Below are positions 15,987 through 24,910 of a DNA stretch of 64,000 nucleotides, piece by piece (position 1 is the stretch's first letter; each line of letters starts with the position of its first letter). A program made the translations under genes and the position numbers. The notes under the pieces were generated by a model. It did no database searches. It saw only the letters and a list, made by a program, of their open reading frames with translations, and was not told the DNA's origin. This DNA comes from a virus. The stretch lies in IMG/VR virus record IMGVR_UViG_3300013137_001132, positions 1 to 64,000 of that record. One strand, 5' to 3'.

Positions 15987-17497
15987 TTATTCGACGCTCG
16001 ACGCCGACATGAGTCGGATGTAGAAGTTATCATCCAAGACCTTAGCTACAAACGTCGTAATCCACAATTTGTTGCTTCTACGATTTGACAAACATTCCAA
16101 TTTATGCTATCATGGTGATCGTAGCGGCCAGGTCATTTCTGCCTAGCTCTGCATGTCGCCATGCAGTTCAGACTGTACCTTGACACTTGCGTGTCCCATC
16201 CGTCCAGTCGTTACACACGCCCGGAATAGGACTAAGCGTCCCATTCCTGCTTGGCTCGGTATTGTCTCATTGCGAGAGTTTCACCGACTTTGGATGATTT
16301 ATCCTGGGCTAGAAATCTTCCACCCAGCGTCTCAAACTGGTTCAACGGCCCGCCGATCTCTTCGCGAGTGTGATGAATCAAACTCACGGGCATGACTTTC
16401 TTGCCAGTAAGCGGCTCATCAATCGTCTCAGGAACCTTGCCGGCCATCATCGAGGCCATACCGCCCGTGCCAAACGCGTCGCGCGCCAGCAACAGGTTGT
16501 AGTACACATACCGCGAGCCGTAACCAGTAGCCGCGCGGTAGGCGTTGGAACTCTGGAACACGTCCACATCCAGGAACGAGCCGATCTTACCAGTCCACAG
16601 GCCATTCCGCTCCTCGGTAGGAGCGTGGATGAACATGGGCTGAAGCACGCTATCCTGGAACAGGTCGTAGACCACGTTCGGATGGCAGATCAACTTGTAC
16701 TTGCCATCCTCAAACGGACGCGCATCGTTCTTCTTCAGGGTCGTCAGTGCCAACAGGATTTCGTTGAACGTCAGCACGTCGGTGCTCTCAAGCGTGCCAA
16801 CCGCGGTGTTGTTAGCGCCATCGATGTACTGCGCCGTGCCGTTGGCAATCAACTGCGCGCGGGTCAGCAGGTCGATGACCATGCCAGCCTGGTAGCCCAA
16901 CTGATCGCTGAAGGCGGCCAGAATCGGGTCGATACTCGCCGTAGTAACCAGATCGGAGAACTTCATGTACGCGCCGTACTGGTCAACGGTCGCCGTCACA
17001 TGGCTGACAGTCCCCTCGGTCGGCGGGGGCGGAACAGCTTCGGTGAGAGGAACAAGCGCTTGGGTCGTAGACAGGACTGGGATTTTCAATCTGTTACTTG
17101 TGAACTTGACAAATGTCAAGCGGGTGAGTAATTTCTTCTCACCTCTCCACCTTCGCTTGAGCATTATACGTGGAGTTCAGAGCACGTTATCACCCCTATG
17201 GGGCGCTCTCTATATGCTCGTTACGCACGCCTGGCCTTTCGGCCTGCTTGGTTCGGCGTTGTCCTTGCCAGGAGTTTCACCGAGTTAGGAGAGTTTTCAA
17301 TCCGATATTTCTATCGGATGGCGCTACTGGAAACGCCAGTCAACAGTCATTCCTTGCTTGTTCGGGATGCTAATGCCACGGTGCTTCTGACCGAAGGCCG
17401 CATGAACCAGGTTCGGCAGGGCGGTTATCAGAAGCTCAGTCTCGTAATACGTACGCTGCTCATAAGTAAGACCAGCATACGTGGTCGCGGTAGCCAT
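15987..17497 (-). CDS. Major capsid protein, N4-gp56-like, split by two group I introns
   Basis: I reconstruct three exons: 17497-17333 (55 codons), 17086-16322 (255 codons) and 16064-15987 (25 codons plus TAA), giving 335 residues. Exon 1 encodes the family's N-terminus (YYETELLITALPNLVHAAFG, then GMTVDWR). Exon 2 continues KIPVLSTTQALVPLTEAVPP and the capsid core (AQLIANGTAQYIDGANN, KLICHPNVVYDLF). Exon 3 gives WITTFVAKVLDDNFYIRLMS. Without splicing, exon 1 hits a stop two codons into intron 1, and the apparent C-terminus of exon 2 is a translation of the intron 2 core. Both junctions fall exactly between codons. AGGAG lies nine bases before the ATG. The gene follows the scaffold gene, as expected. 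Confidence 0.88.
16065..16321 (-). ncRNA. Group I intron 2 in the major capsid gene (257 nt, no ORF)
   Basis: Inserted after the Gly codon of FETLG, 25 codons before the stop. P1: exon end CUGGGU pairs with guide GCCCAG, with U-G at the splice site; a 4-bp P10 (UGGA/UCUA) is possible. Core: UCGGUGAAACUCUCGCAAUG, ACAAUACCGAGCCAAGC, P7 GACUG/CAGUC around AACGACUGG and AAGGUACAGUCUG, P8 GACAC-GCAA-GUGUC, P9 CUGCAUG-GCGA-CAUGCAG. These are textbook group I R/S elements. It ends in G (..AAAUUG) before UGG AUU. Splicing joins TLG to WITTF and restores a plausible capsid C-terminus. Confidence 0.92.
17087..17332 (-). ncRNA. Group I intron 1 in the major capsid gene (246 nt, no ORF)
   Basis: Inserted after the Arg codon of DWR. 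P1 is clear: the 5' exon end UGGCGU pairs with the internal guide GCGCCA, leaving the required U-G pair at the splice site. Core: CGGUGAAACUCCUGGCAAGG, then ACAACGCCGAACCAAGC (P4/P5/J), P6 hairpin GGCC-GAAA-GGCC, P7 GAGCA/UGCUC, P8 CGCCCC-AUA-GGGGUG, and P9-region helices (CUCCAC/GUGGAG, GGUGAG/CUCACC). It ends in G (..GAUUG) before AAA AUC CCA. No homing endonuclease inside. Core motifs match intron 2 closely, so the two are related. Confidence 0.9.
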
Positions 17498-17509
17498 TTC
17501 CTTTGTCTC

Positions 17510-18175
17510 CTAGAGATCGGATTGGCTGTACCCGCTCCTTTTGCCTTTTTCAAGGATTCTGCTCACAGTAGCAAGATCGCCTTTGGCCTGTGCCTCAAGA
17601 AGCTCTTTCAGCACGCCGCCAGACCTCCCGCTCGGAACAGTAGAGGTAACTTTGGGTACAGCCGGTGGGGCAGCAAAGGCTTTTTCTCTCAGTTGTCCGA
17701 CAAACCACGTCTCAAACTTCCGCAGGTTATCGGGAGTATCCGCATACTGCTCGATCTTATCACGTGGAATGCCGAGTCGGGTAGCAACATCATCAATCGC
17801 GTTTTCACGGTTCTGCCGTGCCACCCTATCGGACTCAACTTCGCGCAGCCTTTGCTCCAATTCTTGATTCTTCGCATCTCGCTGTTGAATAGCGAGTTGC
17901 GTGTCGTATTGGCGCCTCTGCTCTGCGTCCATGCCAGTAGTCTTCTCTTTGTACAACTCTGCGTCGCGCGCTTCAATCTCTTTTCTGGCCGCTTCGAGTT
18001 GACTGAGATAGTACTGTTGCTGTTCGTACTGCTGGCGCTGTAGACTAGACTTCAGAGCGTCAATGTCGGTCACGGGAACCATTGGAACGTCGGCTGGCTT
18101 CTGTTCGGGCGTCGCGGCTGCAACCCCGGTCGTCTGCTGTTCCTGCTGAACGTTGCCAGTAACTTCCTCTGCCAT
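17510..18175 (-). CDS. Capsid scaffold protein
   Basis: 221 residues, Glu/Gln/Arg-rich and almost entirely predicted coiled coil (LQRQQYEQQQYYLSQLEAAR, KNQELEQRLREVE). Acidic Thr/Pro-rich N-terminus and a short basic C-terminus (ILEKGKRSGYSQSDL). This composition and the position directly before the major capsid gene are the usual signature of phage scaffolding proteins. Its stop codon overlaps the capsid RBS region. No protease domain is fused. Confidence 0.8.
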   Translation of the reverse strand: MAEEVTGNVQQEQQTTGVAAATPEQKPADVPMVPVTDIDALKSSLQRQQYEQQQYYLSQLEAARKEIEARDAELYKEKTTGMDAEQRRQYDTQLAIQQRDAKNQELEQRLREVESDRVARQNRENAIDDVATRLGIPRDKIEQYADTPDNLRKFETWFVGQLREKAFAAPPAVPKVTSTVPSGRSGGVLKELLEAQAKGDLATVSRILEKGKRSGYSQSDL

Positions 18176-18185
18176 TCTGTTTCTC

Positions 18186-18347
18186 CTATTCCTTCACTTT
18201 CAGTGTTTCTCGTACTTCAATCAGCCCTGAGAACCGATAGTTCTCAATCCTGAACGCCACATTCCCCCATCCAACGCCAGAGCGAAATGCGACAATATCA
18301 CCAATCTGCCGCCACTGCTCATCCAGGGGAATCTCTTTCTCATCCAT
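18186..18347 (-). CDS. Small hypothetical protein (53 aa)
   Basis: Open frame MDEKEIPLDEQWRQIGDIVA... ending ..RETLKVKE, with a strong GGAGGAG five bases before the ATG. It fills the space between the ~1,900-residue virion protein and the scaffold gene, 10 bases before the latter. Short beta-like sequence with GVGWGNVAFRIENYRF; no known motif. Confidence 0.65.
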   Translation of the reverse strand: MDEKEIPLDEQWRQIGDIVAFRSGVGWGNVAFRIENYRFSGLIEVRETLKVKE

Positions 18348-18359
18348 GTGACTCCTCCA

Positions 18360-21300
18360 TTATTTATTACGATTCACAACGGCCGGATTTTCTGCTTTCC
18401 ACGCCCGCTGCCATGTCCAGTATGCCTTAAGTTCGGGATGACTCACCACATAAGCATCCCTCTTAGCCTTGTTGGCTTCGGGAATCTTATAGTATTCACT
18501 TTGCTTATCGTAGATGTCTCGACCGAACTTGAGTTTCGCTTCCTGGATGTGCTTATCGTATGCCTCTTGATATGCGTCGTATGTGTCCAGACTTCGTTTG
18601 GCCTGCACAATATCGGGGCGCATAAGCTCGAACTTGTCCTTTAGCTCCCAGTACATTTCAATCTCTGGGTGCTTCTTCAAAACAGCATCCGCAGCAATAT
18701 CCCCCAGCATGTCGCGCGTTCGGTAGTACTCATCACGCGACTTCCACAAGTCGCCGGGGAGTTGACTCACCACCTTGTCGAACTCATATACCGCTTCTTG
18801 CTGATTAGGAGTAAGCCTACTGTCTGGTTCATTCACCAGTCGGGCGATTTCAGGGTGCTTGCCGTAGAAAGAACCCTGCTCTAGCTGGTACTTCTTCATG
18901 GTCGCATCGGGGGGAAGGCCAAAGCGCGTGCGATCATAAATGCGCGTGCCCATATCCTCCCCATACTTCTTCGCCATGTACTTCTTAAACTCGTCGTAGA
19001 GAGTTGACTGTTCTGGCGTCGCGCCGGTAAGGGGTTGGGCTTTCTCATGTGGGGGCTGTCCAACGAAGGGAACTGGCTTCTCACCGGATACTGGTTGTGG
19101 GATGTCAAACAACTTGATGCCAGCGGCCTCGGCCAGTCTTGCCACATCCTCATAGGACTGTTGCTTAGTTCTAAGCCGCTCCATTTCTTCTGGGTACTGC
19201 TTCCACAACTGAGAGCGTGTGAGTTCTGGCAAATCCCATATCTTCTGACTTGCAGAACCCTTCCAGCGTTCTCCGGGAAGTTGGAACAGTTGCTGATTGA
19301 TGCGATACTCAGGGTGATCGTCGTACCACTTGGAGATAGCGGCCTGATCTTCTGGCTTATATTGCGCGAACGGAACGTCCCCGGCGTTTTTCTTAGCGGC
19401 CTCATAAAGAGCGCCAAGCCCACCTGAAAGCGCGCGCGAGTTCTTTTCGCCAGCAGGATAGAGGCTCATCTGGTATGCGCCAGAAAGTTCTTCCTGTCCC
19501 GCTCTCTGAACCGCCAAGTCCCACGCGCGTCCATTATGTTCATTAAGCGCCCGCTCCGCCTCTTCTGGCGTAAGTGTGCCATCATTCGCCATATTGCGAA
19601 CCATACGTTCTACGCGGTAGGTATCGAACTGGCCCTTGACCGGAAAGACTTGCTGCATCCAATCCGGCATCTTAGAGCGAACCGCTCCTTCAATGTCAAT
19701 CGGATGACCGAGCGCAGTAGAAACCTGCCTGATAAGTCTTCCACCAGACCACAACTTATCAACGGGACTTCCACCGAGAAGCGCCATGCCCGCAGAAAAG
19801 ACAGGACTCATAGATGACATGATTGCCAGAGAATCACCGACCTCCTCATTAGGAGCGATGTCTAGGGCCTTCTGTAGTTCGTCAATCTTTTCAGGATTCT
19901 CGCCCTTTGCGATTGCTTCGTCCAGGTTCTTTTGCGCCTGTTCTCTCTGGGAACCATACTCGATGTTTTGGAGGGGAACCAGCCACGCGGAGAACGGAAG
20001 GCCAACCAGCTTCATCAGATCAACACTTACGTCTCCCGCCCAATCTGGTAGGAAGGGGAGCCAGTGCCCCAGGTTGGTCTTGCCCTTCAATCGGGAAGGA
20101 TAACCAGGATCATCATTCACGGCACGAATAGCACGTTGCGCCTGCACGATGTATTGCAGGTAGTTGGGTTTGGAGATAAACTTCCTGGCCCAGTTCGCCA
20201 TTGAGGTCGTGTACCAGAACTCATAGGGGTAGACATACGAGAGAACATCGTTGAAGCCGTGCCGCCTTGTATAATCCAAGAGGGCCTGGTTGCCCCAGAA
20301 CTCAGCAAGTTTCGTGGCCCCGATCTTGATGTCGAACATGGCGGGAGAGGCTTCGTTCTTGATCCAGTCCAACAGAAGATTCATCTGGTCTGGCTGAAGC
20401 CCGTTGAACTTGTACTGGCCCTGTACCATTGCCTGTTCGAGTACGCGGTTGAGCGTTTCCATGTTGTTGCGCTCGATAGAGGCGCGGTCAATTGTAGGGA
20501 GCGTGAAATCCATTGTAATGGGACGCGTCGGGGGAGCCGCCGCTGGCCCATAGAACACCGCCCTTTTACCATCGGCCTCTGCGGGGCCAACGATCCCATT
20601 GTTCTCTAGGCGCTTCATAACGCGGTTGATGTCACTAGCGCCAACACCCAACTCGCGCTGAAGATCACTTGCGCCGACCTCTTTCATGCCACGAACCAAA
20701 GATTCAGCGCGGGTATAGAGGTCATCGGCTTGGGGAGTCACTTGCCCCATAAGAGACGCCGCATTTTTAGGCGCCACGGAAGAGTTGGCGATGCTTGCCT
20801 CTGACGGCAATACGCCAGATTCGCCCAACTGCGCCAATACTTTCTTGTTGGGCTTATTGACCTCTCCGATCATCTTCTCAATCTTGGCGATGGTTTTGGG
20901 GTCGTTCATGTCGAAGTTAGGGTTCTTCAGTCGCTTGCCCAACACAGAACGCGTGACGATCCCATCGGGGTCTTTACGAAGCCGCGCAAGTTCAGAGAAC
21001 GCATCTTGCGCTGAACGTGCGGGGGGCGTGAAGGCTGTGCCGGAGTTGACGAATCCGCCCAGTGCCCTTGTCTTGTCTCTAAGCGCCTGCTCCCATAGAT
21101 CACTACGAAACTTGTTGAACTTTGTATATGCAATGGTACGCTGCTGGTTGAGGTCGGGAACCTTGTCTTTCATGAGTTTCTTGATTGTGTTCACAAGGTC
21201 TAGTTTGGCTTGCCAGTCAGCGGCAGCGGCCTTTTGTGTAATAGCGTTGATCTGTTTAGCAAGTTCTGCGGCCGCGGGGCTTTTACCGTACATGGCTTCT

Positions 21301-24056
21301 GCAAGAGTAGTATTCGCACGTCCTATCTCGCCATAGTACAGTTTATTGTAGTCGTCCCATGTCTTGACGTTGAAAAGTAGGTCTTCAGCGGGTTCCGTGG
21401 CTACTTCCTTCGCCATAGAGCCGCCACGCCTAACAGCGTGGTTCGCGTCAAGTAGCATCTTGCGGTTGGGAACCGTGAGTTTCGCAACTTCAGGGTCTAC
21501 GCCATTCTTGATAAGGTGGTCTACGATAAGCGCGTCGCGCTTCACTACATCGTCAAAGATAAGAGACGAGTAGTTGGACGTAAGTCTTGCATCGAGAGCG
21601 GGCCATGCGTCATAAAGACCGGCCTGGAAAAGCTCATCCTTTAGCTTATCGGCGTCGTCAAAGAAGTTGCGGAATCCACGGTCGATGTCGTGCAAAAGCC
21701 CCCACACGCCAGAGAAACCAGCTTCCTTGCCGTACTTCGCGTCATTCAGCACCATCTCGTCGCGCTTGATGATGTCCCTGAAAAGGTTGGCGTGCGTTTC
21801 ACTGGTTTTCAGTGCGGCATCGGTTCTAAACTTCTCGATGCCCCTTGCAATGTCTCCGGCCTCGTCAATGTACTTGTCGATGATCGTCTGCGCGCCCTGG
21901 ATGAACTCGGCGTCTCCCTGCGAAAGCCCATCTATCGAGAGGCGTATCTTTCCAGGCTTCATAATCTTATCTACGAACTCATCCATGCTCCAAGAGGTAT
22001 TCCAGGCGTTCTTGAGCGCCTTGATACCATCTGGGCCGATAACCCTGGCGAGGTCATCACTGATTGCGGGCATAGACTCTTGAAGAAGCCAATGCATAGC
22101 CCTGGAAAGTCCAGCGGAAGTAGCAGCCTTGCGCGCAATCCCCTCTACTGATTCGGCCGCACGAGAAATACGCAAGTTCCCTGGACGCTCTGTGAGCTTG
22201 CTGGTTAGGCGCTCTGCCTTAGAAAGGAATCCGCTTGTCTTCGGATTCTTAGCAGTTCCCTTCTGCATACCCGCTTCGATGACTTTGCCGACGCCCTTCG
22301 TTTTTCCGCCGTGAACGGCAAGGGCTTGCTCTGCGATGGCGGGTTTCCACCCGAATCGCTTGAAAGCTGTTTCTGGATCGTTAAGCCATCCGGTAAGTCC
22401 TGTGGCGGGAAACATGACAACATCGTTCATTGTGTTGCTATAGACATACATGGGGCTATCCGAAAGAAACAGGGCGTTCGATACGTTCTTGGAAATGTTA
22501 CGCATCTGGGCAAGCGAAGATGGCGTCTTCACCCCATAGAGTTTTGCGCCCTCTTCCGACATGGCCCCGCCCATCTTTAGGACAAGGTTAGCCCCAAAGT
22601 GCTCGTCGTTGAACGGAATGTCCTTGACCTTCTGGAATGCCTTGAACAGTTCAGGCGTGGGCCACTTGGTAACATCATTCCGATTCGCTTCAATGAACTT
22701 CGCCAGAGAAGCCTCATCGACCGCGCCAATGCCACGTTTGATTTCTTCCCAAATGGGTTTGGCGGCGCTGTACAACTTGAACTCATTGTCCGGGAGTTGG
22801 GCGGCAGTTTGCATCATAATGTGAGCGCGCTGGCCCGCGAGGGTTTTGCCAATCTTCGTCTTGCCCAGCTTAGTCTGTCCAAGCAGGTCTGGATTGATGA
22901 TACCCTTCATAAACCCGACGAGTTCTTCGGGCTTCTTGTTCATAGAAGCCGCGACTCCAAGCACGTCAATCGCGTCACGAGTGGATTCAATGGCCCTAGA
23001 ATCTGCGTTCAACTTAGGAAGATTGCCGAACCACGCCGGGAGTCCGGATTTCAGCGGTTTCATGCCAAGTTCTTCCGCGGTGTGTACCCCTGCCCCCTTC
23101 GGAGCGCCAGACCATGCACGCAGAAGCCAGTTCATTTCCTCGGTGGGCTTAGTAGCCTTCGCAAGAGTAAGTCCCTCTCGGAACCCACCCTCGGAGCCGA
23201 GAAATCCGCCCATCGTCTTCAGGTCCATAGCCTTACCGGCCGCAGCGCGCGCTCCGACACTCAAAAGCGGAGCAAAGTTCGTGATGTCTGTAAAGACTTC
23301 TCCCGCCGTCTTAACACCTTCAGGAAGGTCATATCGAGCAGTAGTACCTTCCTTGAATACTTTACCGAACTGCTTTAGTAGGTTTGTACTCCCCGTAGAT
23401 TTAGCCAGTTCCTGCCCTACTGGATTGTTAGCGCGAACCATTTGCCCGATAGAGCGCCCCATAAGTCCCAACCCTCCCACAAGCGGTTTCGCAATGGATG
23501 GGATGATGTTTGCAGCGCCAGTGGCATAAGTAGGGGCGCTCGGAAGACCCATAGAATTAGCGGGTTCGTGAAATTGCCAATCACTCTTGTTGTACTTCTC
23601 AAGCCACGGATCGAATGTCTCTTTCTTGAAAGTTGGAGAGAAGCGCGACAGCGCGGGGGCAACGCCGACGAGGGGGTTGGTAAGACTCTCATTGAGCGCT
23701 GTGATGCCCTTGATAAACTCGTCAAGTGGAGTGGCAACCGCACGCGCCACAAAGGCCGGAATACCCTTCGCCTTACCAGACATGATCCTGGGGAACAGAT
23801 CGCGCGGGCGGTTCTCTTTCAGATAATTGTAGGCCGCGAGGGGTCTGCCAGCGAAGTTGTTTCCGCCCATCAACTGTTTAGATGGTTCTTGGGGAGTTTC
23901 TATACGTTGTGGAGGCGCGACCTGGCGCCGTGCCTCTTCCTGATTACCGGCGCGTTCCACCGACTCAAGCCGTTTACGACCCATCTCTTCGTTAAACGCA
24001 TTGAGACGATTCTTCGAGCTTACTTGTCGATTAAACGCATTGAGGTCTACAGACAC
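18360..24056 (-). CDS. Giant internal virion/ejection-type protein with FtsK-gamma-like domain
   Basis: About 1,898 residues if read from the GTG at 24056, which overlaps the stop of the upstream gene by one base and has GGGGG six bases before it; an in-frame ATG exists at 24128. Mostly helical, Lys/Glu/Ala-rich. Residues about 1108-1168 (DDLYTRAESLVRGMKEVGAS, DLQRELGVGASDINRVMKRL, ENNGIVGPAEADGKRAVF) match the FtsK-gamma winged helix, which reads DNA sequence in FtsK/SpoIIIE. The last ~200 residues carry several HPE-x-YW-type repeats (KHPEIARL, KHPEIEMYWEL, SHPELKAYWTW). Large proteins in this operon position are often injected with the DNA. That role, and what the winged helix binds, are inferred. 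Confidence 0.78.
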   Translation of the reverse strand: MSVDLNAFNRQVSSKNRLNAFNEEMGRKRLESVERAGNQEEARRQVAPPQRIETPQEPSKQLMGGNNFAGRPLAAYNYLKENRPRDLFPRIMSGKAKGIPAFVARAVATPLDEFIKGITALNESLTNPLVGVAPALSRFSPTFKKETFDPWLEKYNKSDWQFHEPANSMGLPSAPTYATGAANIIPSIAKPLVGGLGLMGRSIGQMVRANNPVGQELAKSTGSTNLLKQFGKVFKEGTTARYDLPEGVKTAGEVFTDITNFAPLLSVGARAAAGKAMDLKTMGGFLGSEGGFREGLTLAKATKPTEEMNWLLRAWSGAPKGAGVHTAEELGMKPLKSGLPAWFGNLPKLNADSRAIESTRDAIDVLGVAASMNKKPEELVGFMKGIINPDLLGQTKLGKTKIGKTLAGQRAHIMMQTAAQLPDNEFKLYSAAKPIWEEIKRGIGAVDEASLAKFIEANRNDVTKWPTPELFKAFQKVKDIPFNDEHFGANLVLKMGGAMSEEGAKLYGVKTPSSLAQMRNISKNVSNALFLSDSPMYVYSNTMNDVVMFPATGLTGWLNDPETAFKRFGWKPAIAEQALAVHGGKTKGVGKVIEAGMQKGTAKNPKTSGFLSKAERLTSKLTERPGNLRISRAAESVEGIARKAATSAGLSRAMHWLLQESMPAISDDLARVIGPDGIKALKNAWNTSWSMDEFVDKIMKPGKIRLSIDGLSQGDAEFIQGAQTIIDKYIDEAGDIARGIEKFRTDAALKTSETHANLFRDIIKRDEMVLNDAKYGKEAGFSGVWGLLHDIDRGFRNFFDDADKLKDELFQAGLYDAWPALDARLTSNYSSLIFDDVVKRDALIVDHLIKNGVDPEVAKLTVPNRKMLLDANHAVRRGGSMAKEVATEPAEDLLFNVKTWDDYNKLYYGEIGRANTTLAEAMYGKSPAAAELAKQINAITQKAAAADWQAKLDLVNTIKKLMKDKVPDLNQQRTIAYTKFNKFRSDLWEQALRDKTRALGGFVNSGTAFTPPARSAQDAFSELARLRKDPDGIVTRSVLGKRLKNPNFDMNDPKTIAKIEKMIGEVNKPNKKVLAQLGESGVLPSEASIANSSVAPKNAASLMGQVTPQADDLYTRAESLVRGMKEVGASDLQRELGVGASDINRVMKRLENNGIVGPAEADGKRAVFYGPAAAPPTRPITMDFTLPTIDRASIERNNMETLNRVLEQAMVQGQYKFNGLQPDQMNLLLDWIKNEASPAMFDIKIGATKLAEFWGNQALLDYTRRHGFNDVLSYVYPYEFWYTTSMANWARKFISKPNYLQYIVQAQRAIRAVNDDPGYPSRLKGKTNLGHWLPFLPDWAGDVSVDLMKLVGLPFSAWLVPLQNIEYGSQREQAQKNLDEAIAKGENPEKIDELQKALDIAPNEEVGDSLAIMSSMSPVFSAGMALLGGSPVDKLWSGGRLIRQVSTALGHPIDIEGAVRSKMPDWMQQVFPVKGQFDTYRVERMVRNMANDGTLTPEEAERALNEHNGRAWDLAVQRAGQEELSGAYQMSLYPAGEKNSRALSGGLGALYEAAKKNAGDVPFAQYKPEDQAAISKWYDDHPEYRINQQLFQLPGERWKGSASQKIWDLPELTRSQLWKQYPEEMERLRTKQQSYEDVARLAEAAGIKLFDIPQPVSGEKPVPFVGQPPHEKAQPLTGATPEQSTLYDEFKKYMAKKYGEDMGTRIYDRTRFGLPPDATMKKYQLEQGSFYGKHPEIARLVNEPDSRLTPNQQEAVYEFDKVVSQLPGDLWKSRDEYYRTRDMLGDIAADAVLKKHPEIEMYWELKDKFELMRPDIVQAKRSLDTYDAYQEAYDKHIQEAKLKFGRDIYDKQSEYYKIPEANKAKRDAYVVSHPELKAYWTWQRAWKAENPAVVNRNK

Positions 24057-24907
24057 TACCAGCCCCCACCCGTAGCCTGATTCGTGTTGTTGTATCCAGC
24101 CTGTCGATCCCAGTAACTTGCCTTCCAATCGTTCTCAGACGGCGGCCGGCCATACATACGTTGGAATCTTTCGCCCCATTGTCTGTCCTGGTCTGCTTGG
24201 AAAAGCGCCTCTCCAACCGAGTCTGGCGCGCCTGGATTGTTGCCGCTCATGTACTGTGTGATTGGATCGTTGCCCTGGTGCTTCTGTTGGAATGCACTCA
24301 CCCAAGAAGGATCAACTCCCCTTGATGCATAGTAGTTGATATAGGGGTTCGACCAGGGAGAGCTACCGCTAGAGTCGGTGCTAGATGCGTTACCACTAGC
24401 AGGGCCATAGGCATCTCGGTAGGCTTGGATGATGGTGTCCCGATTGGGCTGTTCATTAACCCACGCCATCCACTCCTCGAAAGTGGCCTGTGGGTCGATC
24501 CCAGGTTTTTCCTTGTTGTTGGGATCATACGCCTTCTGCCCCCATCCAAATATCTGGCGCAACTCCGCATCTTGACTAGAAGTCTGCGGAGTAGCGTCTG
24601 GTTTCTGCGAAGGCGCATTCTGGCTTTCGGGTGTGCCCCACGGATTCTGCGATTCTGATGGAGAGAAGATAGAACGGTCATTGGCCGTTTCTGTGTAAGG
24701 AGTAAATGTACTTACCGGCATGTTCTCAAGCGTCCTACCGGCAGCAAGCGGATTCAACGTGGCCCCACTTTTCCACGGCGTAAACGGAGTCGGGCTAGGA
24801 GTTCTAGTTGGGAACGGCGTCGGCGTGTTGGTTGGCGCCGGCGTTGGCGTGTTGGCAGTCTGCCAATATGGTTTATACTGTTCTACCCAAACGTTTCGAT
24901 TAGGCAT
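24056..24907 (-). CDS. Pro/Thr-rich virion protein
   Basis: 283 residues. N-terminal Thr-Pro linker (TPTPAPTNTPTPFPTRTPSP) after a short aromatic start, then a Ser/Gln/Asn-rich region and C-terminal segments ENDWKASYWDRQAGY and AYDPNNKEKPGID. No enzyme motif. The Thr-Pro linker is the same style as in the surface protein at 1238-5641 and the lipoprotein at 59792-60403. Between portal and giant virion protein genes, so probably a minor head component. Confidence 0.68.
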   Translation of the reverse strand: MPNRNVWVEQYKPYWQTANTPTPAPTNTPTPFPTRTPSPTPFTPWKSGATLNPLAAGRTLENMPVSTFTPYTETANDRSIFSPSESQNPWGTPESQNAPSQKPDATPQTSSQDAELRQIFGWGQKAYDPNNKEKPGIDPQATFEEWMAWVNEQPNRDTIIQAYRDAYGPASGNASSTDSSGSSPWSNPYINYYASRGVDPSWVSAFQQKHQGNDPITQYMSGNNPGAPDSVGEALFQADQDRQWGERFQRMYGRPPSENDWKASYWDRQAGYNNTNQATGGGW

Positions 24908-24910
24908 CTA

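Noticed and set aside
16232-17164. Taking the 310-residue frame as the whole capsid protein
   Set aside because: Its N-terminus (MLKRRWRGEKKLLTRL) and last ~25 residues lie inside group I intron cores, and the true family N-terminus is in the separate upstream exon.
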